Translations under genes and position numbers: made by a program
Assembly: GCA_905250075.1 (NCBI GenBank)
Contig: CAJNOP010000529.1
Coordinates: 4,741-68,740, forward strand
Source of the DNA: Rotaria sp. Silwood1
Taxonomy: Eukaryota > Rotifera > Eurotatoria > Philodinida > Philodinidae
DNA length: 64,000 nt
Direction: 5' to 3'
Notes under the pieces: generated by a model
Seen by the model: the letters and a program-made list of their open reading frames with translations, nothing else
The model's database searches: none
What the model was told of the DNA's origin: nothing
In this document: piece by piece, positions 1 through 12,748 of the stretch
Numbering within the stretch: position 1 is the stretch's first letter
Layout of the letters: each line of letters starts with the position of its first letter

Positions 1-3000
1 CTTTTCTCATGGATTCAACAAGGTTCTCCACTTCGAAGCGCATCAACAAAATGAATAAATTCTTAATAAGAAGTGTTCATTTGCACAGTCGATCTTCAGT
101 GATACGCTCAGCATCGTTCTACCACTTCGAAGCGCATCAAAGAAATGAATAAATTCTTCGTAAGAAGTGTTCATTTGCGCAGCCGATCTTCAGTGATACG
201 CTCAGCATCGTTCTACCACTTCGAAGCGCATCAAAGAAACGAATAAATTCTTCGTAAGAAGTGTTCATTTGCACAGCCGATCTTCAGTGATAAGCTCAGC
301 ATCGTTCTACCGCTTCGAAGCGCATCAACCAAATGAATAAATTCTTAATAAGAAGTGTTCATTTGCACAGCCGATCTTCCGTGACACACTCAGCATCACT
401 CTACCATTTCGAAGCGAACCAAAGAGATGGATAAAATCTTTGTAAATAGCGTCCATTTATTAAACGATTTTTACTGGAAGGTGCAAAATCGTTCCATCAC
501 TAGCGAACTAATCAAAGATATGAACGTCACCGTCTTCAATAGTGTCCATTTCCCATGCGGTCTTTATTCGTTAGCCTAAAATCATTAAACCACCTTCAAG
601 TTATTGAAAGATATGAATATAGTCTTCGTGAGTGCTCTACCTTTGACAGACGATCTTTATCGAAAGACTCAACATCGTTCTACTACATGCAACTTAGTGA
701 AAGATATGAACAGAATCGTGCTCAGCGCTGTCTCTTTTCATGGTATCTTTATTCGTACGCTCAACATGGTTTGACGAGCTCGAAGCGAGTCACAGAACTG
801 AATACCGCCTTTGTGAGTATTGTTCATTTGTCATAGAATTTATACAGATAGGTTCATCATCCTTCTACAACCTGTTATCTAGTCAAAGATATGAATAGAA
901 TCGTAGTCAACAATGTATATTTGTTATACCATCTTTCCTCATGAGTTCAACATCGTTTCATCACTTGAAAGCTGGTGAAAGATATGAATACGTTCTTACT
1001 GAATAGTGTCCATTTGACATATGATCTTTATTCGTGGGTTCAAAAACGTTCTGCTCCTTGTAAGCTAGTGAAAGATATGAATAGAATTGTACTCAACCCT
1101 ATGCACGTTTCACATGATCCTTGTCCATCAGTTCGACATCTATCTACTACATGCATGCTAGTCAAAGGTATGAATCGAATCGTAATGCATCCTGTTAATT
1201 TGTCAGACAATCTTCGTTCCTCGGTTCTGCAATGTTCTACCACTTGAAAGCTAGTCAAACATATGAATAGCATCCTACTCAATCGCATCCATCTGTCGCA
1301 CGATCTCTGTTCCTCACTTGAGCAAGAGTCTACCACATTGGTGCCAGTCATGGATGTGAATTGAATTTTGCTCAATACTTTTCAGTTGTCATGCGATGTT
1401 AATTGATGGGTTTAAGATAGTTTTCACACTTCGAAGCGAGTGAAAGAGACGAATATCATCGTTGTAAGCAGTGCCCATTTATCATACCATTTTTACGGCT
1501 AGGATGAACATGATTGTACCACTTGCGAGCAAGTGAAAGATATGGATAGAATTATACTCTAACGTGTCCATCTGTCAAACGATCCTTATTCATGGATTCA
1601 ACGTCGTTCTACCACTTGCGAGTTCGTGAAAGTTGCGAACAGAATCCTGGTCAATCGTGTCTATATATCACACAATCATCATTCACAGCTTCAACATAAT
1701 GCTAGTACATGGAAAGTAGCGAAAGATATGAACAGAAACATCGTCAAAGCTGTCTCTTTTTGATGCCGTCTTTATTCGCACGCTCAACACGGTTTGGCGA
1801 GTTCGAAGCGAGTCAAAGAACTGAATAGGACCCTTGTGGATATTGTTCATTTGTCAAAGAATTTATACAGATAGGATCACCATTCTTCTACCACCTGTTA
1901 TCTAGTCAAAGATATGAATAGAAGTGTGATCGACGCTGTCCATTTGTCATATTATCTTAATTCATGGTTGGACTATCGTTCTGTCACTTTCAAGCGAACC
2001 AAAGATATGAATATAATCTTACTGAATACTGTCCATTTGACATATGATTTTTATTGGTGGCTTCAAAGACGTTCTACCCATTCTAAGCTTGTGAATGATA
2101 TGAATAGAATCGTAATGAACTCTATCCACGTTTTGTATGATCTTTATTCATGGCGTTGACATGTTTCTACCACCTGTATGCTAGTCAAAGATATGAATAG
2201 AATTGTTTTATATCCTGTTTTTTTTTTATACGATGTTCATTCCTGGGAGCAACAAGGTCCTCGACTTGCAAGCTATTCAGAGATATGAATAGAACCTTAC
2301 TGAATACTGTTCATTAACCGTACGATCGTTTTTCATGAGTTCAGCATCATTCTACCACTTTGAAGCTAGTAAAAAATATGAATGGAATCTTGGTGAAACC
2401 AGTGTATTAGTCCTACGATCAGTAGTCATGGTATCAACGTCGTTCAGCGTGGTCGAAGCGACTCAAAGACATGAATAGCATCTTTGTGAATAGTATTTAT
2501 TCACCATACGATCTTGACTGGTAGATTCAACATCGTTGTACAACGTCGCAGCTAGTCAAATACCTGAATAGAATCGTAATCAGAACTGTCCATTCGTCAT
2601 AGGATGTATATTCACGGGCTGTACGCCGTTCTAACACATGCGTGCTACTGAAAGATATCAATAGAGGCTTTCTGAATACTGTACATTCGTCATACTATCG
2701 CTGTTCATGGGTTGAACATCGTTCTACTGTTTATATGCTGGTCAAATATACGAATAGAAACTTGATGAATACTGTCCATTTGTCATACGGTTTTTCTTCG
2801 TAAGCTCAACATCACTCGACGACTTTGCAGCGAGTCCAATAGATGAATAGCACCTTTGTGAATAATGTTCGTTTGCCATACGATCTTTATTGTTAGGTTT
2901 CACATTGTTATACCACTTCGAAGCGAATGAAAATGAAGCATAGAATCTTGTTGAGTACTGTTCTTTTGTAATATGCTCTTTAGTGGTACGTTCGACATAG

Positions 3001-4850
3001 TTCTACCATGCTCCCGCGAATCAAAGACGTGAATAGAATTTTTCTGAATAGTGTTCGTTTGCCACATGACCGCTGTTCATCTGTTTAACATCGTTCTACC
3101 ACTTCGAACCGATTGGAATTGATAGATAGAAAGTTAATGGATTCTTTCCATATGCCATACGATCTTTATTGATGCGTTTCACATCGTTCTACCGCAGTTG
3201 AGTTAATCAAACAAATGAATAAAATGTTTGTGAAAACTGTCCATTTGGCATACGATCGTTAGTCGTATGTTCAATATGGGTTCAACACTTCGTAGTCACT
3301 CAAAGTAATGAATAGAAGCTTAATGAATACTGTCCATTTGACGTACGACCTTTACTCTTAGGTTCAACACCGTTCTGCCACATTGCAGCTAATCAAATAC
3401 ATGAAGAGAACTTTTGTGCATAGTGTCTATTTGCCATACGATCTCTAATCATAGGTAGAATATGGTTGTATCACATTGCAGCGAATCAAAGAGACGAAGA
3501 GAATGTTGTTTAATACTGTCGGTTTGCCATATAGTCTCTACTGATGGGTTGAACATAGTTCTAGCACTTCGAGCGGAATCAAAGAGAAGAATAGAAACCT
3601 CCTGAATAATCTTCATTTCTGATACGATTATTAGTGATAGAATCAACATCGCTCTACCACCTTCTTGTGAATGAAACACGTGAATAGAAACTTCGTGAAT
3701 ACTGTCGATTTTTCATGCGATCTCTACTCATGAGTTTAACACAGTTCTACCACTTGGACTCGAATAAAAGTGGTGAATAGGATGTTCCTGAATTCTGTCC
3801 ATTTGGTCCATGATCTTCACACATAGGTTCTAAATCGTTCTGTCACTTCGAAGCGAATGAAAGATATGAATAGAATCTTCATAAATACGATTCATTGGTG
3901 ATACCATCTTTACTCGTGGATTCTACATCGTTCTACGACTTAGAAGGGAATTAAAGAGATGAATAGAGTCTTTGTGAGTATACTTCATTTGCTATACGAT
4001 CTTTATTCATAGGTTCAACATCGTTTGGTGACTTCGAAGTGAGTCAAAGTGATGAATAGCGTCTTTGTAAATAGTGTTCATTTACCATACGATCGTTATT
4101 GACATGTTGAACATCGTTATACCAGTTCGAAACTAGTCAAAATGATGAATAGAATCTTAGTGGATACTTTGCATTTGCTATACAATCTTTAGTCATACGT
4201 GCAACATCACACTACCACGTTGCTGCGAATCAAAGATATGAATCGAATCCTCGTGAATACTATTCATTCGTCATACACTCTTTTCTGAGAGGTTTGGCAT
4301 TGCTCTACCACTTCGAAGAGAATCAAACAGATAAATGGAATCTTCATGAATACTGTTCATTTGTCATATGATTTTTCCTCTTAGGTTCAACATTGTTCTA
4401 CCACTTCGAAGCGAATGAAAGAGATGAATAGAATCTTTGTGAATAGGATTCATTAGTGATACAACCTTTACTCATAAGTTTAACATCGTTCTATCGCATT
4501 GAAACGGATTAAATAGATGAATAGAATCTTTTCGAATGATTCATTTTTCATACTGTGTCTACTCATAGGTACAACAACGTTGTATCACATCGGAAGAAGT
4601 GAAAGAGATGTATAGAATCTTAATGAATACAGTGCGTTTGTCGTACAATCTCTACTCATGCATTCAACATTTGTTCTAGCACTGTGAAGAGAATCAAAAT
4701 GGTGAATAGCCTTTATGGCTAATCTTCATTCGCCATAGGATCTTTACTCATATTTTTACCATAGTTCTAATATTTTGAAGTGAGTCAAAGAGTTGAATAG
4801 AGTTTTCTTGGGCAGCATTCGTTTAAGGTGTAGCGTTTGCTAAAAATTCG
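1..4850. repeat. Long 93/94-bp satellite array, about 52 units
   Basis: One tandem repeat fills this stretch. The unit runs roughly: CCACTTCGAAGCGAATCAAA, GATGAATAGAATCTT, a GTCCATTTG block, CATACGATCTTTATTCAT, then a TTCAACATCGTTCTA block. The four leftmost full units (about 28-403) are spaced exactly 94 bp and are nearly identical. From about 890 to 1360 the spacing of the ATGAAT box is exactly 93 bp, and it stays near 93 bp to the end. Identity falls to the right. Because 93 is 31 codons, several copies in a row stay open in one frame and give a 31-residue repeat (KDMNRIV, NSVHLSYDLYSW, RSTTCKLV blocks), but the frame is not kept across the array. Continuation beyond the left edge is likely. 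Confidence 0.95.
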
Positions 4851-5400
4851 AATAAGATTTCTTTTTCGGCAAATGTAAAAAATAGTTCGATGAGGCTTTC
4901 GTGCGTTCAATTCGTGAAATGTTGGATCTTCGACGAAACCATGGACATTATTCTTCTTGGAGGGAACATTGAAATATGTGAATTAAAGTATGGTGGATAA
5001 AGTTCGCTTGGTATTCGATGTTCAATGAAAATTGTTGTGGCGAAAGGTTAACTGAGAAATGAACACAATAGGTGAGCAGAATCTTCGTAGGTAAAATTCT
5101 CCAGCCATATGGTTCTTGATAAAAGTAGCTAAGGTTTTCATTTTGTATCGAAATGATGAACAAAGGTGAATGAATGGTTTGTGAGCACTATTTGCTGGCC
5201 GTTTGATATTTTTTCATTACGAAAGTCAAACATCCATGGTAAATGCAGAGAAATAATTGTACAAGGTCTTGCTGAGCACTCTTCATTTTCTATCACTGTA
5301 TGATGCATGATATCAAAGTCAACACTGTTAATCAAATTGAATGAAAACGTTGAATAAAGCCGTATTTGATAGTGTTGATTTTCTGTGTGGAATAGAATCA
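4850..5400. repeat. Diverged tail of the satellite
   Basis: Recognisable pieces of the 93-bp unit continue but heavily changed: GAGCAC-TTTGCTGG near 5188, GAGCACTCTTCATTTTCTAT near 5272 and GATAGTGTTGATTTTCTG near 5367, at spacings near 85-95 bp. The array therefore fades rather than stopping sharply. Overlapping open frames here are by-products of the repeat. Confidence 0.5.
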
Positions 5401-5733
5401 ATAGCTAGTTCAGATACCTTTTTATCTACGTCAGATACATATTTGAATGGTATCTTGGCAATCAAACCAGTAAGTTAAACATGTATAACATTTTCACTAG
5501 AAAGTCAATAAATATAATTTTTCTTTCTAGGCAGCACGACATCCTGACATCATTCCATTAATCAAGCAATCTCCAAGGACATTATTCCAGCTCACTTTAC
5601 GTTTTCTTTTCGTTCTTATGCTTAGTTAGTCGTTTTTTTGCTTCACTCTACTCATCTAACATTCATTTATTTCTGCTTTTACTCAAATCTTTTCTTTCTT
5701 AATTTTTTATAGCATTTATTAGCTTTCAATAAA
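5341..5733 (+). other. Possible spliced terminal exons fused to the satellite
   Basis: An open frame from the ATG at 5341 begins with the same residues as the satellite-encoded repeat (KTLNKAVFDSVDFL). It runs to 5469, where a GTAAGT donor starts a 61-bp intron (5470-5530) ending TTTCTTTCTAG. The frame continues in phase to a TAG at 5627-5629, giving about 75 residues with a hydrophobic tail (LFQLTLRFLFVLMLS). AATAAA follows at 5728-5733. Intron size fits the other genes here. A TGA lies just upstream of the ATG in this frame. This may be the 3' end of an ancient repeat-protein gene from which the satellite expanded, or chance; no homologue is recognised. Confidence 0.3.
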
Positions 5734-5749
5734 GTTTAACAATCGATCA

Positions 5750-8100
5750 ACATTTGTTTAATCAGGACATAAATAGCTCTAGAAAGATAAAAGAAGAAAA
5801 ACAAATAGAACACTATATCAAGATTGCATTAAACTTTTTTGCTAAACGTGACGGCCAGAAAAAGAAAGAGAAGCAAACATTGCTCTATTGACACAGGACT
5901 GTTTACGTATCTTTCATGAAAACGTTGGTTGTTACAAATCTAAGAATCCTTTTATTGCGTGGTAAAATCTTACAAGAACTGCTAATATAGAAGAAGAATG
6001 AGACATCGGTTTTTTTAATTGTGACGTATAGATATTTTGATTCTGTTCTCTTTATCACTTCTCTACACATAATACATGTGAGAAAGAGAATATGAAGGGC
6101 TACACACTTTTCATTTATACAATGGATAGTGGCTGGCTGAATGTGAAATAGATATAAGTATGTTTGATCATAATGCGTCGTGGAAAAGGAGTGAGCGAGA
6201 GGGAACGGCTTATTTCGATAAGCTTGATTACCCATCGAATAGCCTTTGTGTGAGCTCAAGCAAACAGCTATGATTAGTATTGATCATTAGTGTTAAAGTG
6301 AGAGAAAGAGTGCGAGAGTGTCTCAAAATATAACATATATGTAATATTGGTAAACATCTAATATGCAATTTCATAGATCGCATTAGTCATCAGCATCAAA
6401 GAGTAAGAGGTCAATAGTTAAAGTGAAAACGAAAGATGCAAAATTAACAATATAATAAGATGTTGGTGATCAAGAATCAAAGATATATTCATGCTATGCG
6501 TATCACCTTTTATTCAATTCTATCACAGTTCAAACCAAAAGATAACAAAAGCTTGAATGTTTCAAGGAAAAATAAAAGTCATTATAATACATGAGTTTTG
6601 ATCTTCTATAATTATCAAACAATGTTTCGACTCAATTAGACTATACATTTTGTAGTATATGAAATAAAAAAGTGGTCATAGTTTACTTTTAGAAATTCAT
6701 ATTAATGGTGATACGATTGACTATAATTCAGGTTGAGAAGTCGGATGAAAAACGTTGAAAACAAACTCTATAGTGTTATTTTCTGCGAAGAATACTTATA
6801 GCAGAAGATAATTTGCTTAGATGACTTCAAGTGATGAGATTTATTTAATTTCTATATGACAATAAATCGAATGAACTGACTTGTTTCTTGTTTTTGTCAA
6901 ATACAAGCATTTAAGAAAAAACGAACAAATTTCCCTTTGATTTTGGTTGTTTGAAAACATTTATGATTTATTTCCTTTATTATAATATAAAAGATTGATT
7001 AGATCTATGTAAAAGTTACGATTCTAATCAAACTTTCAAGAGTATAGCGATGTATTATAATTTATTATTATGTTTTTTTCTTTTGAATAAAATTCAACAT
7101 TGTACAAAATCAAGCAATTATTATAGATAAAAAACAACGCATGTACATATCGAATCACTCTCTATACACACATGTAGGTAACAAGAGAAAGAAAAGAAAA
7201 AAAAAGACAAAAGAAAGAGAAATCAAAAATATTCTTGTTTGTTACAATTATGGACAATGAACAATAAACAAAGAGAAGCTATTATGATGATAGACAGCAA
7301 GCAAAATAAGAATCGTATTAATTCGAACAATGGCATGATTTGAAGAGCAAGTATTGTGATGAAAAAAGCACAATAAGTGACTGACGCACATACAACTTTT
7401 GTCCAATATTAAACAGAGAGAGAGAGAGAGACAAAAGACAAAAGAAAGACTCATTATACAATAAGAGTAAACTTTTTGAAACCTTCATAAATTATTCTAC
7501 TTACTTACTGCTAAAATAACTACGAAGTTTAATACTAGTCACTTTTTCTTTGAGAAAGAAACTATAACAACATTATTGTGCTTTATTTTATCGTTTATTA
7601 TATAGCTATCTCATGATGAAAATGTATTACAATACATAAATAAATGAAATAAATAAAAAAAAGAACTAAATATGAAAGGATGTAAAATAAAATGAATCTA
7701 TGATATTTTAATGTTTTTTTCTTTGTAGTAGTATTATCATTATCAGATAGATATATAATAAATAATTTAACTATTTCATCATTCATATTTAAGTTTATAT
7801 TTAAAATGACTGAAGCAATAATAACAATTAAAAAGATTACACAAAATAAGCAAAGATGAAGAAAGAAATATGTCGAATCATAGATATTGCTAAAATAGAA
7901 CATGAAAGAAAAAAAAAGAAATGTGTGAATTATAGAAATTACATAGAATAGTAATTGGATTTATTATGAGATAGAATGTATATTATTCTATTATTGACAA
8001 AAAATCGATGATATTTTTGCGTTGTTTATTTATTAAAATACGTATGAAATCCTCGTAGTTGCATCTAAATGAAAATAAAAAACTGAATGAAATTATTCAA
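5750..8100. other. AT-rich intergenic stretch
   Basis: No gene, RNA or element is recognised. The open frames are short and of low-complexity composition. A short GA microsatellite lies near 7416-7430. Confidence 0.5.
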
Positions 8101-9990
8101 AAAACAAATTTCTAGTTAGTTAGATAAAAACTATTCATTAGCATCAATATCAACTTTACATGTTAATTCGTCAAATTCTTCTGTAAATTATTCATTCAAT
8201 GAAATCATAGGATGTTTTCGTTCAGCAACACTAACATAGCCAATTTCTATATTTATCAAATATATGACATGTTACATGTGTATTATCATTTGTTTTTTTT
8301 AAATTTTGTGCTACTTTGATAAATACATCAAAATCAAATTGTATAACTAATTTTGTTGTTGAGTTTCTTGTAAATAGTTTCTTATTGTGATAAAACATAT
8401 GAACGAAGAATAATACTTACAGTGGATAAAAAACTATTCTCGTTGTTTTATCAAAATAACATAAACATTTTCATACTAAGTTCTTACGTTGCAATCATAT
8501 ATACCTTATGATGTTTATAAAAAAGTGAAAATGCTTCATGGTATTGACACATTTTACCAAAATCATTAGATCTTGTTTGAGTTTTTGGTTTAATCAAAGC
8601 AAAATAAACATGACATAATTCTAAATGTTGAATAAAGAAAAAAATGAATTATTTTTCCGTTATTGATTTCGATGGATAACCTAAATGTTGTAATTTCCAT
8701 AATAATATAATTTTCTTTTTTTTTTGTCTTTTGTATGACCGTACCAGGCTTCGAGTTCAACAATTGATGTTTGTATATTAGCTAAATGTTTTTCAAGATC
8801 ATCAAGTTTAAATAATATCTTCATAATCTATTTCAATTTTTTCTATATCATTTTTACAAAAACTTTACATATGTATGACATACATATGCAATTATTTCAA
8901 TTGATTGTTTGAAATAATCAAAAGAAATTATTTCTGGATCAAGTTTTTTATTTAATTCAATAAGTTTATTTTTACTATTAATAATAAGCAATTGAACAGC
9001 AGATATTAGAGCAGAAAAAAGAATATTATAATGTGTTATTGTGAAAAATCCACAAACCATTATCTTCATTTGACATTGTTTTTTTTCAATTGATTTACAG
9101 TTTTAGTTCAAATTTCATCAAGATACGTTTTCGCCTAATGATAAGTAACGTTTTTTCCCCCCTGAAGCATTCAACAAAAAAAGAACAATCATACATTAGC
9201 ATTTGATCAATCGTTCGAACATCCATTGTTAAATTAGCACATGATTCAGTTATTTTAGCATTAAAGAAAGAAACCGAATTACTGTATGTTAAATAAGAGA
9301 ATTCGATTTTTACATATTTCAATGATAATTATATTATGCTGTATTTGTTTTGTTAATTACAGTATTTTCTTCTTTACATTTGTCAACAATTTGAGAATAT
9401 AAACTAAAATAATTTAAAAGAAATAATAGATTTATCGGAATTCCTTTTTTTTTGATAAATAAAACACATTCCTAACATACAGTATAAAATTTAAGAAAAA
9501 CCAATTTTAGTCTTTTGTTTTCATAGTTCTAATCATACAAATGAGACATTGTCGTCCATTCGTTCATATTACGCGATCGAAAATCGATCGTCTGACTAAT
9601 AGAAGAAAGATAATTTCAAAAAGATTTTATATAAGAAAAAACAAGTGAAAGAAGAAAAACGAATAAAATAATCTTACTGAAGTAAAAGTTTCAATTGCTA
9701 CATGGAATTTTTTAGATGTGATCATTTTGAAACTGAAAAGAAAAAAAAGAAAATTGATGAAATAAGAAAAGCAAAAAATTATACATCGCTCTTGAGATGT
9801 ATCATAAGCTTGTTTAATTCAAATTTGATCATTTAATTTTTAATTGAATATTTCTAATTCTTTAGTTAAAAAAAAATGATTCTAAAATAGAGTCAACAAT
9901 AAAAGACTGAACTTGTTTCTAATTCATTTACACATGAATTGAGCCATTTTAACATATTGTCGACAAGTTCATCTTTGCGAAGTAATGTTG
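8100..9990 (-). pseudogene. Broken unrecognised gene, several exon-like pieces
   Basis: Read on the minus strand, several stretches have coding-like composition, separated by stops and frame changes. They are: about 9985-9890 (SSTLLRKDELVDNMLKWLNS), 9322-9155 (SNSVSFFNAKITESCANLTM), 9069-8856 (SKNKLIELNKKLDPEIISFD), about 8820-8750 (FKLDDLEKHLANIQTSIVEL), about 8640-8520 (ELCHVYFALIKPKTQTRSND) and about 8250-8130 (VSVAERKHPMISLNE, FDELTCKVDIDANE). All lie on one strand in a sensible order, which suggests one decayed gene. The family is not recognised; the pieces look helical and hydrophilic, with one hydrophobic patch. Confidence 0.4.
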
Positions 9991-10381
9991 ATGACTGAAA
10001 CAAACAATTTAAATGGACAAGAGCAAATAGTTGAGTTAGTGGTTGAGCTGATCATTGGTGAGTCAATAGTCTACGACCGCATTTGCATGAGTCATCAAAT
10101 CAATGTCCAATGAAAAATTCAATGATGTATTTAAGATGAAACTCATTTTGAAAAGTTCATGTTTTGTCGCATATGAAGTAGATATCTTTATTAGGGACTA
10201 CTTATGATGTTAAATTCTTCTGATAAAATATAATCGTGAAAATGAGCTAAAATCAAGGAGTTGATGTAACGACATCTTTCATTTGTATTGTTTTTCAAGC
10301 AAAATCGGATGCACTATTATGAAATCGCGACTATAGTGTAGCGTTATTATTTGCATGAAACTCATCTATCGCAAACATAAA
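9990..10381. other. Intergenic stretch
   Basis: Nothing is recognised between the broken minus-strand gene and the foldback element. Confidence 0.4.
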
Positions 10382-11379
10382 ATAACTGGTGCAGCAGAAT
10401 AAATTGCCGCCTTTTTATATTTTATTTTTTCATCGTATAGGGCGTTTTATTAAAAAGCAAAATATACCACAAGATGCAGCGTGAAAAGTTCTACAATTTA
10501 CACAAGGTCACTTATTTTATAGTTGCAATTTTTGTTTTTAAAATGAATAAAGTTTTGAATGATCAAATATCGACACTCCTCAAACATCACTTTTTTCCAT
10601 GGGAGGAAGGCACAATTTTTTTTCTTATTTCGTCTCTTTATCAACTTATTATGTTTTCGGAAAAAAACAAAATGTACCATCAGATGCAGTGTTAAAAACT
10701 CTACAATCTACAATGTAAAATTTAGTTTAATTATGTTGTTTTCGTTTTCAGAAAAAAAGCAAAATTCTGTGCGACCAATATTGGACACTGCGAAAAAATC
10801 ATCCTTTCGACGCGGATGAGAAATTCCTTTCTTTTGTTATTTAAAAAAATTCTTCTTGGTAAATTGTAAAGCTTTTCATGCTGCATCTTATGATGTATTT
10901 TGCTTTTTTTACGAAAATATATTAGTTGATAAGAAGACGAAATAAGGAAAAATTGTTTCCTGTGTCTATGGAAAAAAATGATCTCTGAGCAGGATCGAAA
11001 ATTGATCACACAGAATTTTGCTCTGTTTGAAAACAAAAAGAACACAATTAAATTAGCTTTTACTTTGTAGATTATAGAGTTTTTCACACTGCATCTTATG
11101 GTATATTTTGCTTTTTTTTTATTAGAAACTTTAAGTGATAAAAAAGATGAGATAACATGAGATGAGAAAAAATGATTTTTGAGCAGTGTCGATATTTGAT
11201 CACTCAAAACTTTATTCATTTTAAAAACAAAAATTGCAACTATAAAATAATTGATCTTGTGTAAATTGTAGAGTTTTTCACGCTGCATCTTGTGGTATAT
11301 TTTGCTTTTTAATAAAACGCCCTATATGATGAAAAAATAAAATACAAAAGACGGCAATTCATTCTGCCGCACCCGTTAT
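10382..11379. mobile_element. Foldback element built of about 190-bp modules
   Basis: The ends are inverted copies. The left begins ATAACTGGTGCAGCAGAATA; the right, reverse-complemented, begins ATAACGGGTGCGGCAGAATG. The match continues for about 215 bp (10382-10600 against 11160-11379), including the box TATACCACAAGATGCAGCGT. The interior holds further diverged copies of the same module: a second forward one (about 10660-10830) and two more reverse ones (about 10857-10960 and 10980-11165). In all there are two forward and three reverse modules. The 185-codon open frame across the reverse modules is a by-product. No transposase is present, and I could not define a target duplication. It is a non-autonomous DNA element of unknown superfamily. 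Confidence 0.8.
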
Positions 11380-11550
11380 ATAGATGTTGAATATAACTTC
11401 TGCTTTCATACATTTTTTCCGCACTTTTATTGTGACTATTCCCTCCGAACTAGGTTTCGCCTTTCGTAGTGCGTTCGACATTGATTAGCACTTCTTCCAC
11501 TACTTTATATCATCAGATCATGCACTAAAACAGAACATGTCGTTGGACAT

Positions 11551-11711
11551 GTATGTGTGCTGGTGTGGCGTCGATGTTCGTGTGGCCTGTTGGTGTGGGC
11601 GTGGGTAGGTTTCGGTGGCGGGCGTTGTTCTACGGTGTGGATCCAGAGAAGACCCACGCCCACACACTACATCCACCCATACCCACATCCATCCACACCC
11701 ACACCTACCCA
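11551..11711. repeat. GT/CA hairpin element, copy 1
   Basis: A G/T-rich arm (about 11551-11628, with GGTGTGGGCGTGGGTAGG) is followed after a short loop by a C/A-rich arm (11650-11711, with CACCCACACCTACCC). The two can pair as a long imperfect hairpin. The open frames on both strands here come only from this composition. Confidence 0.8.
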
Positions 11712-11715
11712 AAAT

Positions 11716-11764
11716 TTTTGGCCTGGCCTGCAGACCAGGCCAAGCTAAAACTCTTAGCCTGGAT
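11716..11764. repeat. GGCC palindromic repeat, copy 1
   Basis: GGCCTGGCCTGCAGACCAGG followed by CCAAGCTAAAA is a near-perfect short palindrome. Related copies lie near 12631, 55388 and 56306. It directly follows GT/CA hairpin copy 1. Confidence 0.6.
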
Positions 11765-11769
11765 ATGAT

Positions 11770-12630
11770 TTAATACTAACATTTGCAGTAATCAATTTTA
11801 AGAATTAGATGACTTTACGAGTCGATGATAATTGCTTTTGATATTTTCTGTTGATCGTCTATTCGAATCAATGTTTTTATCCGTTTTATTAGATCTTTTG
11901 ACTGTGTTTATTGGTATTAATATTTCATTTCTCGGCCACTCAGAATTTTTCAATCTCTTTTTGAATTTTCTCATTTAGTGATACGCAGCTATAATTATTT
12001 CTAGGACTTTTTGTGCCAAAACTATTTAAAATGTTTCTTACTGATTCAAACTTGTACCAAGGAAGATCGCCCTATTCAGTTAAAGAGTCTCATGATTCCA
12101 AGAGCTAGTCTAAACTAGAATCGAATTTAGAGTCTCGTTTTATGAAAATGATGGAGAATCAAGTTTTGCCCACTTATATAATTATCGTGTGAATAAAAGT
12201 CGTCAAAGCTTAAAATTAGTAGAAGGTTTTAAGCTAATTTTGAGGAGTTCTCATTCATATGTATTGGAGATTGAAGATGTTTTATATATCAGTAAGTACT
12301 TATGATAATCGATACTTTACATATCTACGCAGTTATAACTTTATTCCAAAAGAATTCAAATATCTCCACATCAATTCCTAAATTTCAGCATCCACTTGAT
12401 TGGCTACATGTTTGCAAGTATTTCATTTTAGAACTCAGGCCCATATGCAAGTGTCAAAGATTATCATAAACTTGATCTTAATATTGATTCATGAATGCTC
12501 TTAGTTGAGAATTGGCATAGTACATTCTATTACTCTCATGATAACAAGTCGGATGATTAATTGAAACGTATACAATGAATTAATGCTAATTTGGAAATTT
12601 CATAATTATAAAAAGTTTGAAACATTAGTT
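11770..12630. other. Intergenic stretch
   Basis: No gene is recognised. It lies between two GGCC palindromes and could be the inside of one element bounded by them, but no coding capacity is seen. Confidence 0.35.
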
Positions 12631-12693
12631 CGCCTGGTTTGGCCTACAGGCCAAGCTGAAAAAAGTTGACCTGTTGGCAGGTCTGGTACACGT
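12631..12693. repeat. GGCC palindromic repeat, copy 2
   Basis: It contains GGCCTACAGGCCAAGCTG and then ACCTGTTGGCAGGTCTGG, two nested short palindromes of the same kind as copy 1. It lies directly upstream of the mariner transposase fragment. Confidence 0.55.
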
Positions 12694-12748
12694 ACACTTA
12701 AAGTTCTTCATGACGATGAACAAAACTTTGTCCGATTATGTTAGGTAA

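Noticed and set aside
555-2159. Open frames of 81-111 codons inside the satellite treated as genes
   Set aside because: They exist on both strands and in different frames, and simply reflect the 93-bp (31-codon) period.
1-4850. Possible CRISPR array
   Set aside because: Units are contiguous 93/94-bp satellite copies with no separate constant repeats and unique spacers, and the genome is eukaryotic.
10731-11288. 185-codon open frame on the minus strand
   Set aside because: It is made entirely of the reverse-oriented modules of the foldback element and repeats itself (MQREKLYNL, MQHEKLYNL); no independent coding evidence.
11518-11768. Overlapping open frames rich in Thr, Pro, His or Gly, Trp, Val
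   Set aside because: Pure consequence of the GT/CA hairpin composition. The same applies at 42052-42324, 56917-57259 and 57713-57943.
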